Part shown: positions 48,973-55,714 of the stretch, piece by piece
Position numbering within the stretch: the stretch's first letter is position 1
Layout: each line of letters starts with the position of its first letter
Source: an uncultured Oscillibacter sp.
Lineage (GTDB): Bacteria > Bacillota > Clostridia > Oscillospirales > Oscillospiraceae
Length of the DNA stretch: 64,000 nt
NCBI GenBank assembly: GCA_910589315.1
Contig: CAJUTB010000006.1
Coordinates: 35,503 to 99,502 of the forward strand
Direction of reading: 5' to 3'
Made by a program: the position numbers and the translations under genes
The notes under the pieces: model-generated
Seen by the model: only the letters and a program-made list of their open reading frames with translations
Told to the model about the DNA's origin: nothing
Database searches by the model: none

Positions 48973-50163
48973 TTATGTGTTCAGCTCTTCCAGCAACGCC
49001 GCCGGGTTGACGGTTTTGCCATAAGGAAATTCCTCTGTTTCACTTCGCCAGATGGAGATGGGTTCTGCGGTGGCCTGGGCCGCGTCAAGGAACTCCGCAA
49101 AGGTCACATCCGGTTTCACCTGGCACGCCAGGGCGTACAGCCCCGCAATCCAGGGGACCGTCCAGCTGGTTCCGCCTTCTGAAAAATAGGCGTATTCCGA
49201 CGGTCCCGCCGGGGAGGCCGTGGTCCGCCGGTCCATCGGGACCAAAAGCAAAGAGCCCTCCGCCCCGCGGAATTCGCCGCTGTACAGCAAGTCTTCCCAA
49301 AAGGCTCCAGGGCGAAAATCCCCGCGATTGTTGGGGTCTCCGTAACGCCGCCGCCCCATGCCCATCCAGGGTTCCATCAGCGGGTCATGACTGCCGACCC
49401 AGACAACGGCGATTCCCGCGGCCCTGGCCCGTTGAATGGCCGCGTCCATTTCCTCCGCGCCCTTGGTGTCCGGCATATATCCCACGGACATGGAGATCAC
49501 ACGGATTTTTTCGCCGTCCGAAAGGGTTTCATTGAGCTGAATAAAGCGGTCAATATCAGCGGCGTAGTAGGACATATCCCGGACGAAATTTTTCTCCGTG
49601 CCGGTTCCGAGGTCGTCGGCAATATAGTAGAGAAGGGCCTCCGGGGCCACGCCCACCGTTTCCCCCAGGGCGATGGAGGCCACCGCCGGACCGTGCATGG
49701 ACGCGCTGTCCTTTGCGGCGGAGTGGTATTCCTGGTAAAGCCGCAGGCGGTCTCCGTACTCCTGGTGGTCCACCAACAGAGCCTGATCAATAATCGCAAT
49801 GCCTACGCCCTTGCCGGTAATGCCTTGGGCGTGGAGTGCGCGGACGCCAAGACCAGGGTCCCTGCCCAGTTCCATGAGGGCGGCCGGATCGAAGTCTTCC
49901 GGCAGATTGGCGGGCCATTGGGTTTTGGTGTCGAAGTCGCAGGCGAACAAGTCGTCCAGCAGGCCGGAAAAATCGGTTTCCCGAAGGTCGGCGCAGCGAA
50001 AATCCCCCCAGCCGGCATCTACATTTGGGTCGTCCATGAGGGAAGACGTGACCGCCTCCGGACTCCGGCAGATCGTTCCGGCGTTCAGGCCGCCGGGACT
50101 GCCGCCGCAGCCGTTCAGTGTCAGAAGGAACAGCCCGGCGAGAAACAAGGGTATTTTTTTCAT
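48973..50163 (-). CDS. Subtilisin-like (S8) protease lipoprotein
   Basis: 396 residues. The signal peptide MKKIPLFLAGLFLLTLNGC ends in a lipobox with Cys19, so it should be lipid-anchored outside the membrane. About 90 residues of unassigned N-terminal region precede the S8 domain. The triad is D126 (IAIIDQAL), H157 (SMHGPAVAS) and S333 (GGTSWTVPWIAG). The motifs are variant (classical DTG, HGT and GTS-M/A), and the aspartate motif lacks the usual glycine. The start at 50163 is preferred since GGAG abuts the earlier ATG at 50172. Substrates unknown. Three TGTAAGAA repeats lie upstream. Confidence 0.88.
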   Translation of the reverse strand: MKKIPLFLAGLFLLTLNGCGGSPGGLNAGTICRSPEAVTSSLMDDPNVDAGWGDFRCADLRETDFSGLLDDLFACDFDTKTQWPANLPEDFDPAALMELGRDPGLGVRALHAQGITGKGVGIAIIDQALLVDHQEYGDRLRLYQEYHSAAKDSASMHGPAVASIALGETVGVAPEALLYYIADDLGTGTEKNFVRDMSYYAADIDRFIQLNETLSDGEKIRVISMSVGYMPDTKGAEEMDAAIQRARAAGIAVVWVGSHDPLMEPWMGMGRRRYGDPNNRGDFRPGAFWEDLLYSGEFRGAEGSLLLVPMDRRTTASPAGPSEYAYFSEGGTSWTVPWIAGLYALACQVKPDVTFAEFLDAAQATAEPISIWRSETEEFPYGKTVNPAALLEELNT

Positions 50164-50209
50164 AAGGACCATCTCCGTTTCGATTTGATGTCCCTATGAT
50201 AACAGGTAA

Positions 50210-50251
50210 TTCTTACAAACAACTTGACAAAATTCTTACAGATTTCTTACA
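50210..50251 (-). repeat. Three TGTAAGAA direct repeats upstream of the subtilase gene
   Basis: On the minus strand TGTAAGAA occurs at 50251-50244, 50240-50233 and 50217-50210. The first two are 11 bp apart (one helical turn), the usual spacing for OmpR-family regulators. A weak -10 (TATCAT, 50201-50196) lies downstream. Confidence 0.5.
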
Positions 50252-50343
50252 ATTTGGGCCGATGGTTCTTGGTAAAATAATTTGATTTCAAGTTTTTGGG
50301 GGAAATCAGTTTTTTCTTTTATTCCTTCTATTTCCCATATTTT

Positions 50344-50637
50344 TTATTCATCCCATACCGTCTCTGCTGTGCCTTGGATATAACCCAATCCAGCCCCTTT
50401 TTGATCTTTGGGCCGATTCGCCTTCGTTTCCGCGGCCTTTTTGACGCTCTCCGCATCCACCTTGCCCTCGGTAATGATGTAGGACACTACGGAGGCTACC
50501 GACACCACAGCGCCCGCTATGGAACTGATGGTGCTCTCATCCAGCTTGAAGACCATAGCTAGGCCGGTGACGATACCCGCGATTGCCGCCCATAACTTAC
50601 GGGAACCCAGCTTGCGTTTCCAGTCGATCTTATTCAT
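50344..50637 (-). CDS. Phage-type holin
   Basis: 97 residues from MNKIDWKRKLGSRKLWAAIA. Two hydrophobic helices (about 17-34 and 43-61) are separated by a short turn, followed by a charged tail, as in small holins of Firmicute phages. In phages it permeabilises the membrane so that endolysin can reach the wall. No endolysin or other phage gene lies nearby, so this is a remnant or a recruited gene. The ATG at 50637 is preferred over one at 50649, which touches the ribosome site. Confidence 0.75.
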   Translation of the reverse strand: MNKIDWKRKLGSRKLWAAIAGIVTGLAMVFKLDESTISSIAGAVVSVASVVSYIITEGKVDAESVKKAAETKANRPKDQKGAGLGYIQGTAETVWDE

Positions 50638-50662
50638 AATGATGACCATTCCTTTCCATCAT

Positions 50663-50947
50663 TCATGTCTCCTCATCATGTGCAGCCTGATTAAGGTGAT
50701 CTTCTATCTTGTTCATGGCTTCAGTAACCGGACCGTTACACCCCTGCTCCTTTAACCCTTTTAGACAGGCCAGCAGTCCATAGCAGATCAGGGTCTGCTC
50801 CTTGCGGATTGCCTTCAGTTCTTCATTCTGCCGCCTGCTCCGCTGGATAAACTTGAAACACCAGAGGATTACGCCGCCAATTACGCCCAGTGCGGTCAAG
50901 AGTTCCGCCAGCATAATCAGTGTATTTGCGTTAATGATTACTTCCAT
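50663..50947 (-). CDS. Small membrane protein of phage lysis modules
   Basis: 94 residues starting MEVIINANTLIMLAELLTAL. One TM helix (about 10-30) is followed by a charged cytoplasmic tail with the conserved stretches EELKAIRKEQTLICYGLLAC and LKGLKEQGCNGPVTEAMNKI. I recall near-identical tails in proteins encoded next to holins in clostridial prophages. It lies 25 bp before the holin gene. Function unknown, possibly holin accessory. The ATG at 50947 follows GGAAAGGAGAG. Confidence 0.75.
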   Translation of the reverse strand: MEVIINANTLIMLAELLTALGVIGGVILWCFKFIQRSRRQNEELKAIRKEQTLICYGLLACLKGLKEQGCNGPVTEAMNKIEDHLNQAAHDEET

Positions 50948-51042
50948 GTTCGGCTCTCCTTTCCTATGCCCGTGCTGGGTACACAACATGACGAACCGGC
51001 ACAAGCGACTGCCGGCCATTTTGCCGCGCAGACTTGTTTTTC

Positions 51043-51074
51043 CTCAAAGCCTTGACGTATCAAGGCTTTGAGGG
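51043..51074 (-). other. Perfect 14-bp hairpin after the Cys/Pro-rich paralogue
   Basis: CCTCAAAGCCTTGA pairs with TCAAGGCTTTGAGG around CGTA. It is 8 bp after the stop of 51082-51942. No T run follows on the minus strand, so it may protect the 3' end. Confidence 0.55.
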
Positions 51075-51081
51075 TTTTCAG

Positions 51082-51942
51082 CTAAAGCTCTACAATATCG
51101 ATCATTGCCCATTCAACGCACAGAGGGGTTTTAGCGTTCAATACCAGGGACAGTTCCGCCATACAGCCGCTGTTTGTACAGGGATGCAGCACGGAGACGT
51201 GTTGCAAGGTCTGTGCGCCATGTGTCAGACATTCCAAAGAAAAGCACAAAGGCGGCGCGTCTGTAAATGCACCACAGGGCGACTGCCTGAGAAGAATTGT
51301 GCCTGTTTTCCCGGATGAGGATCGGTCGCAGATATTCAATGTGTACTGGACCAGATAGGTTTTTCCCGAATTCAGCTGAATCTGAGCGGGATCATGTCTG
51401 TCCCAGCAGATGTTTTTCCCCGAGCGGTTCCGCTGTCTCCAGGGCAGGCGGCAGTCTGGCATCCACAGCATTTTTTCCTGTGGGGCCGCCAGCTGAAGCG
51501 CGCTTTTTTCGCCAAGCGGCGCACATGGAACCGGACGTGGAAAAGGACTGGGGCCTGGACATTGCGGAGGACAGGTCGGGACACTGGGGGGCGTTGGATA
51601 CGGCGGGGGATCAGGACATGGCTTCGGTCTGCACGGCGGAGGAGGGGGAGGAAGCGGGCAGACCTCCAGCACTTTCTCGAGTTTGCTTTTCAACAGCATC
51701 TGGTTCTGTGCCACTACATCCAGAAGGGAAGCTACGCTCTTGTTCACCGCCAGCACATCCTGGGGCGTGGCACAGGGATTTGTCCCCGGCAGAGCGCCCA
51801 AAATGTATTGCAGCTTCTCGCCTTCCGCGTTGATGATATGGCTCAGAGCAAGTTCTTCCATGGCAATAGAAGCAATGATCATCGTCAGGGCTTCTTCCTG
51901 CGTCAGGTCTGCCCCGTTTGGGGGAAAAGAAGGCATAGACAT
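51082..51942 (-). CDS. Spore-surface-type protein with Pro/Cys-rich linker, paralogue of the collagen-like pair
   Basis: 286 residues. The N-terminal domain (about 1-95; MSMPSFPPNG, then SIAMEELALSHIINAEGEKL, then QYILGALPG) is shared with the two collagen-like proteins encoded on the other side. In place of the collagen repeats there is a linker of about 50 residues made of Pro, Cys and charged residues, followed by a domain of about 140 residues with many cysteines. It could be cross-linked by disulfides in a spore coat or exosporium. It is divergently oriented from the collagen-like genes. No signal peptide is visible. Function inferred from paralogy only. Confidence 0.75.
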   Translation of the reverse strand: MSMPSFPPNGADLTQEEALTMIIASIAMEELALSHIINAEGEKLQYILGALPGTNPCATPQDVLAVNKSVASLLDVVAQNQMLLKSKLEKVLEVCPLPPPPPPCRPKPCPDPPPYPTPPSVPTCPPQCPGPSPFPRPVPCAPLGEKSALQLAAPQEKMLWMPDCRLPWRQRNRSGKNICWDRHDPAQIQLNSGKTYLVQYTLNICDRSSSGKTGTILLRQSPCGAFTDAPPLCFSLECLTHGAQTLQHVSVLHPCTNSGCMAELSLVLNAKTPLCVEWAMIDIVEL

Positions 51943-52179
51943 ATGAGATACTCCATAGCGTTACCCGGCTTGTGGCCGGGAAGGGTTTGTGCGGCAGAGA
52001 AGACCCTGCCGCCGTTCCATCTTATGCGGCCGAAACCGGCCTGTGACCGCTGGAACTCAACGCTTGGCAGAGACATAAGATGCTGTGGGCGTTTTGCTGG
52101 GGCGAGTTTTTGCCCCATACCAGAAACAACAGGAAACGCCTTGACCTATGCCTAAAACTTGAAAGGAGACACATCATTT
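51943..52179. other. Divergent intergenic region of the collagen-like locus
   Basis: 237 bp between two divergent genes, containing hairpin CCCGGC-TTGTG-GCCGGG at 51964-51981. I found no clear sigma-A promoter. Sporulation-sigma promoters are plausible, but the consensus is too loose to assign by eye. Confidence 0.4.
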
Positions 52180-53211
52180 ATGTCTATGCCAAGTTTTCCC
52201 AAGAATGACCCGGCCATCCAGCGGGAGGATGCGGTTAACCAGATCCTCTCCTCCATTGCCATGGAGGAGCTGGGCCTGAGCCACATTCTCAACGCCGAAG
52301 GCGAGAAACTGCAATATATTCTGGGTACTATTCCGGGCCTCAGCGGTCCGCCTGCCACAGTCAGCGACGTGCTGGCCGCCAACGAGAGCGTCCGCAGTAT
52401 GCTGGAGACCGCCGTTCAGAATCAGCTTTTCCTGAAATCGAAAATGCAGGGCGCGCTGACGGCGTCTCCCATGCAGGGTCCCGCCGGTCCCACTGGTCCT
52501 ACCGGCCCCACAGGCCCTGCCGGCGGTCCTGCCGGTGCGACGGGCGCAACGGGCGCAACGGGTGCGACGGGCGCGACGGGTGCAACTGGAGCCACGGGCC
52601 CTGCCGGTCCGGAAGGTTCTTTGGGTATTGACGGAGCGGCCGGCGCAACCGGAGCCACCGGTCCCATGGGCCCCACGGGTCCCACCGGTCCCACTGGTGC
52701 GGCGGGAGCTACCGGCCCTGCCGGTGCGGCGGGAGCTGCCGGTGCGGCGGGAGCCACTGGACCTACTGGAGCCACCGGCCCCGCAGGTCCCACCGGACCC
52801 AGCGTCACCTCCACCTCCGCCTTTGCCGCCAACACCAGCGGCTCGGTTCTGCCTGTCGTTTTGTTGGGCGTTCCGGTTCCCCTGCCGAACAGCCAGGTAC
52901 TGCCTCCGGATATTACGGTAAACGCGGCAAACACCGTGTTCACTGTGAACACCCCGGGACGCTACCGGCTCGCCTATACGCTCAACACCTCCACAGCCCT
53001 GGCAAGCGGCACCCGGCTGCTGATCAACGGCACGGCGAATCAGGCTTCCACCGTTGCGCCTTCGCTGTCCCTGAGCCACTTCTCTAACGAGATTTTACTG
53101 GACTTGGCTGCGGGAGACACCGTTTCCTTGCAGATGTTCGGCATTCTTGGCTCGGCCACGCTGCTGCCCGGCGCTGCCGGAGCGACCCTGTCCATCACCC
53201 GCCTGAGCTGA
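52180..53211 (+). CDS. Collagen-like protein with BclA-type C-terminal domain (copy 1)
   Basis: 343 residues. The N-terminal domain (about 1-95) has SIAMEELGLSHILNAEGEKL. It is followed by about 115 residues of Gly-X-Y triplets, mostly GPT, GPA, GAT and GAA, which should form a triple helix. The C-terminal domain of about 135 residues begins TSTSAFAANTSGSVLPVVLL and contains PLPNSQVLPPDITVNAANTV, the BclA/C1q-like jelly-roll trimerisation domain. Such proteins coat spores (exosporium hair). There is no signal peptide, consistent with assembly in the mother cell. The ATG at 52180 follows GAAAGGAG; an earlier TTG contains the ribosome site. It is followed 13 bp later by a paralogue. Confidence 0.9.
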   Translation: MSMPSFPKNDPAIQREDAVNQILSSIAMEELGLSHILNAEGEKLQYILGTIPGLSGPPATVSDVLAANESVRSMLETAVQNQLFLKSKMQGALTASPMQGPAGPTGPTGPTGPAGGPAGATGATGATGATGATGATGATGPAGPEGSLGIDGAAGATGATGPMGPTGPTGPTGAAGATGPAGAAGAAGAAGATGPTGATGPAGPTGPSVTSTSAFAANTSGSVLPVVLLGVPVPLPNSQVLPPDITVNAANTVFTVNTPGRYRLAYTLNTSTALASGTRLLINGTANQASTVAPSLSLSHFSNEILLDLAAGDTVSLQMFGILGSATLLPGAAGATLSITRLS

Positions 53212-53224
53212 GGAGGGATGTCTC

Positions 53225-54316
53225 ATGTCAATGCCTACGTTTCCCCAGATAGATCCCCCGCTGACCCGGGAGGGGAGCCTCAATGAGATCATCTCCTCCA
53301 TTGCGGCGGAGGAACTCAGCCTGAGCCATATCCTCAACGCCGAGGGTGAAAAGCTGCAATATGTCCTGGGTACCCTGCCGGGCCTGGAAGATGCCGCCGC
53401 CTTTGAGGAGGTTATGAACGTCAATCGGAGCGTACAGGATACCCTGTCCGATGTGATGGAGCAGCAGGCGCTGCTGACCGCTAAACTGAGCGCGGCCATG
53501 AAGGCCCCGGTTCTTCCCGGTCCCGCCGGACCTGCCGGTCCTGTTGGCGCGACGGGTCCCGCCGAAGGTCCCACCGGTCCCACCGGCCCCACCGGTCCCA
53601 CCGGGGCGGAAGGTCCCGTCGGTGCAGTGGGTCCCGCTGGCCCCACTGGCCCTCAAGGCCCTCAAGGCGTGACGGGCGTTACGGGTAATCCCGGTGCGCC
53701 GGGCGAAATGGGTCCCACCGGCCCCACCGGTCCCACTGGGCCGGACGGCGCGGCTGGCCCCGCTGGCGCGGCCGGACCGGCAGGACTCGCGGGGGCCACA
53801 GGCGCCACCGGTCCCGCAGGTCCCACCGGAGCCACCAGTCCCGGCCTTACCGCCGCATTTGCCGCCAACACCCAGGGAAGCACCCTCTCGGTGTCGTTGG
53901 GCGGCACTCCCGTCATGCTGCCCAACGCTCAGGTTTTGCCGCCTGATATCACCGCTAATTCCGGCAACACGGTATTTACTGTGGCCGAGGCGGGCACCTA
54001 TCAGATTTCTTATCATGTGAATACGACGCTGGCGCTTCTGATGGGAACCCGGCTGGTGATCAACAGCACCAACAATGCCGTTTCCACTATTGCCCCCGTG
54101 GTTCCCACCTCCAGATTTGAGAATCAGATCACAGTTAAACTGCCCGCAAACTCCACCATCTCCCTTCAGATGTACCCGCTCACGCTTGCCGGGGCTGCCA
54201 TCCTGGTAGGCGGCGGAGCTGGGGCCTCCTTGACCATCATCCGGCTGGACGGGTCGAACTCGGCAAGCGGCTCGGAGCACGATGTGGAGGGCGGATCGGA
54301 TTTCGAAGAAGAGTAA
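53225..54316 (+). CDS. Collagen-like protein with BclA-type C-terminal domain (copy 2)
   Basis: 363 residues with the same three parts as the upstream copy: N-terminal SIAAEELSLSHILNAEGEKL, about 115 residues of Gly-X-Y repeats with one irregular AEGP step, and a C-terminal jelly-roll with PNAQVLPPDITANSGNTVF. It ends in an acidic Ser-rich tail absent from copy 1. GAGGAGGGA precedes the ATG, and the pair is probably co-transcribed. The repeats of the two copies differ in triplet order, which indicates independent expansion or contraction of the repeat arrays. Confidence 0.9.
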   Translation: MSMPTFPQIDPPLTREGSLNEIISSIAAEELSLSHILNAEGEKLQYVLGTLPGLEDAAAFEEVMNVNRSVQDTLSDVMEQQALLTAKLSAAMKAPVLPGPAGPAGPVGATGPAEGPTGPTGPTGPTGAEGPVGAVGPAGPTGPQGPQGVTGVTGNPGAPGEMGPTGPTGPTGPDGAAGPAGAAGPAGLAGATGATGPAGPTGATSPGLTAAFAANTQGSTLSVSLGGTPVMLPNAQVLPPDITANSGNTVFTVAEAGTYQISYHVNTTLALLMGTRLVINSTNNAVSTIAPVVPTSRFENQITVKLPANSTISLQMYPLTLAGAAILVGGGAGASLTIIRLDGSNSASGSEHDVEGGSDFEEE

Positions 54317-54339
54317 ACGCAAGCCTGCAAAGTCAAAAC

Positions 54340-54377
54340 CATGTGCTCACGCCGGCAAAAGCCGGCGTGAGCACATG
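54340..54377 (+). terminator. Long perfect hairpin after the collagen-like genes
   Basis: 17-bp perfect stem CATGTGCTCACGCCGGC with an AAAA loop, 24 bp after the stop. T-poor 3' flank, so it is a terminator-like structure of uncertain strength. Confidence 0.65.
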
Positions 54378-54515
54378 TTATGTATTGAAAGGCGGCCCCG
54401 CTATGGTAATCGTTAGCTTGTGTTATGATCGTAAAAATGGGAAGGAACGGTTTCCGGTATCCTTGTGCGGATACATCAGCTCATTGAATTTATATCCAAG
54501 CAATGCAAAAGAGGC

Positions 54516-54544
54516 TTGCGGAGTGCGAACAGTTGTTATAAAAT
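54516..54544 (+). promoter_or_regulatory. Promoter of sbcDC
   Basis: TTGCGG (54516-54521), a 17-bp spacer, TAAAAT (54539-54544), 40 nt before the sbcD ATG. The rest of 54378-54515 shows no gene. Confidence 0.6.
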
Positions 54545-54583
54545 ACAAAGAGAGCCCTCACACTATCAGGAAGGAAGTGTCGC

Positions 54584-55714
54584 ATGAAGCTGCTGCATCT
54601 CTCGGACCTCCACCTGGGAAAACGGATCAAGAATTTCCCGCTGCTGGAGGACCAAGCATACATCCTGCAAGCCATCCTTGAAATTCTCGACGCCGAACGC
54701 CCCGACGCGGTTCTGATCGCTGGGGATGTCTACGACCGGGCCACCCCGTCCACGGAAGCGGTGGAACTGCTGGACCGTTTCCTTGTCTCCCTGGCGGAAC
54801 GGGGCCTGCCGGTATTGCTCATCAGCGGAAACCACGATTCGCCGGAACGTCTGGCCTTTGGCGCGCAGTTCCTGGAAAAGAGCAGAATTTTCATCTCCCC
54901 CGTGTATAACGGAACCGTGACGCCCGTGACGCTGGAGGACGAATATGGTCCCGTCGATTTCTACCTGCTGCCGTTTCTCAAACCGCTGCATGTCCGCCGC
55001 TGCTTCCCGGAAGAACCCGTCGAAAGCTATACGGAAGCTGTGGCCTGCGCGGTGTCCCATATGAACCTGGACCCCAGCCGCCGGAACGTGCTGATAACCC
55101 ACCAATTTGTCACCGGTGCGGAACGCTGCGACTCAGAGGAAGTCTCCGTCGGCGGAAGCGACGACGTGGATGCCGTGGTTTTTGCGCCCTTTGACTATGT
55201 GGCCCTGGGCCACCTGCACGGCCCCCAGAACATCGGAGACGACCGAATCCGCTACTGTGGAACGCCGCTGAAATACTCCTTCTCCGAGTCCCGGCAAAAG
55301 AAATCCGTCACGCTGGTGGAACTTAGTGCAAAAGGCCAGCGTACGGTGCGTACCGTCCCCCTGACGCCCCGCCGGGATATGGTGGAACGCCGCGGCTGCT
55401 TCCAGGATTTCCTCACCCAGCGGGTTCCCCAGGATCAGGACGCCTACATCCATTTCATCCTCACGGATGAAAGCATCATCCCCGACGCTATGAACAAGCT
55501 GCGGACCGTCTACCCGAATGTGATGGGCCTGGATTACGACAACCAGCGGACACGGGGCGGGGGACCCCGCGTCCACACAGGCTGTATTGCCCAGCAATCC
55601 CCGCTGGATTTGTTCGCGGCCTTTTATGCACAGCAAAACGGCGTCCCGCTGTCGGAGGAACAAACGCAGTATCTTGCGGGAAAAATCGAGCAGATAAAGG
55701 AGGAGGAGCCATGA
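54584..55714 (+). CDS. sbcD: Exonuclease subunit SbcD (Mre11-like nuclease)
   Basis: 376 residues. The metallophosphoesterase motifs are LLHLSDLHLGKR, IAGDVYDR, ISGNHDSPERL, LITHQFV and ALGHLHGPQ. A C-terminal capping domain follows. With SbcC it forms the nuclease/ATPase that processes hairpins, palindromes and protein-blocked DNA ends. GGAAG is near the ATG. The stop overlaps the sbcC start (ATGA). A locus rich in perfect palindromes makes this activity locally relevant but not specifically linked. Confidence 0.96.
   Translation: MKLLHLSDLHLGKRIKNFPLLEDQAYILQAILEILDAERPDAVLIAGDVYDRATPSTEAVELLDRFLVSLAERGLPVLLISGNHDSPERLAFGAQFLEKSRIFISPVYNGTVTPVTLEDEYGPVDFYLLPFLKPLHVRRCFPEEPVESYTEAVACAVSHMNLDPSRRNVLITHQFVTGAERCDSEEVSVGGSDDVDAVVFAPFDYVALGHLHGPQNIGDDRIRYCGTPLKYSFSESRQKKSVTLVELSAKGQRTVRTVPLTPRRDMVERRGCFQDFLTQRVPQDQDAYIHFILTDESIIPDAMNKLRTVYPNVMGLDYDNQRTRGGGPRVHTGCIAQQSPLDLFAAFYAQQNGVPLSEEQTQYLAGKIEQIKEEEP

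Noticed and set aside
52480..52800. Short tandem repeats that might be taken for a CRISPR or minisatellite array
   Set aside because: They are in-frame 9-bp Gly-X-Y codon units inside a protein gene, with no spacers. No CRISPR array or cas gene is in the window.
52174..54322. Long minus-strand open frames across the two collagen-like genes (up to about 364 codons), one of them itself Gly/Pro/Ala-rich
   Set aside because: GGN-CCN-ACN triplets read similarly on the opposite strand, so the frames are a by-product of the repeats. They lack ribosome sites and clash with the clear BclA-type genes.
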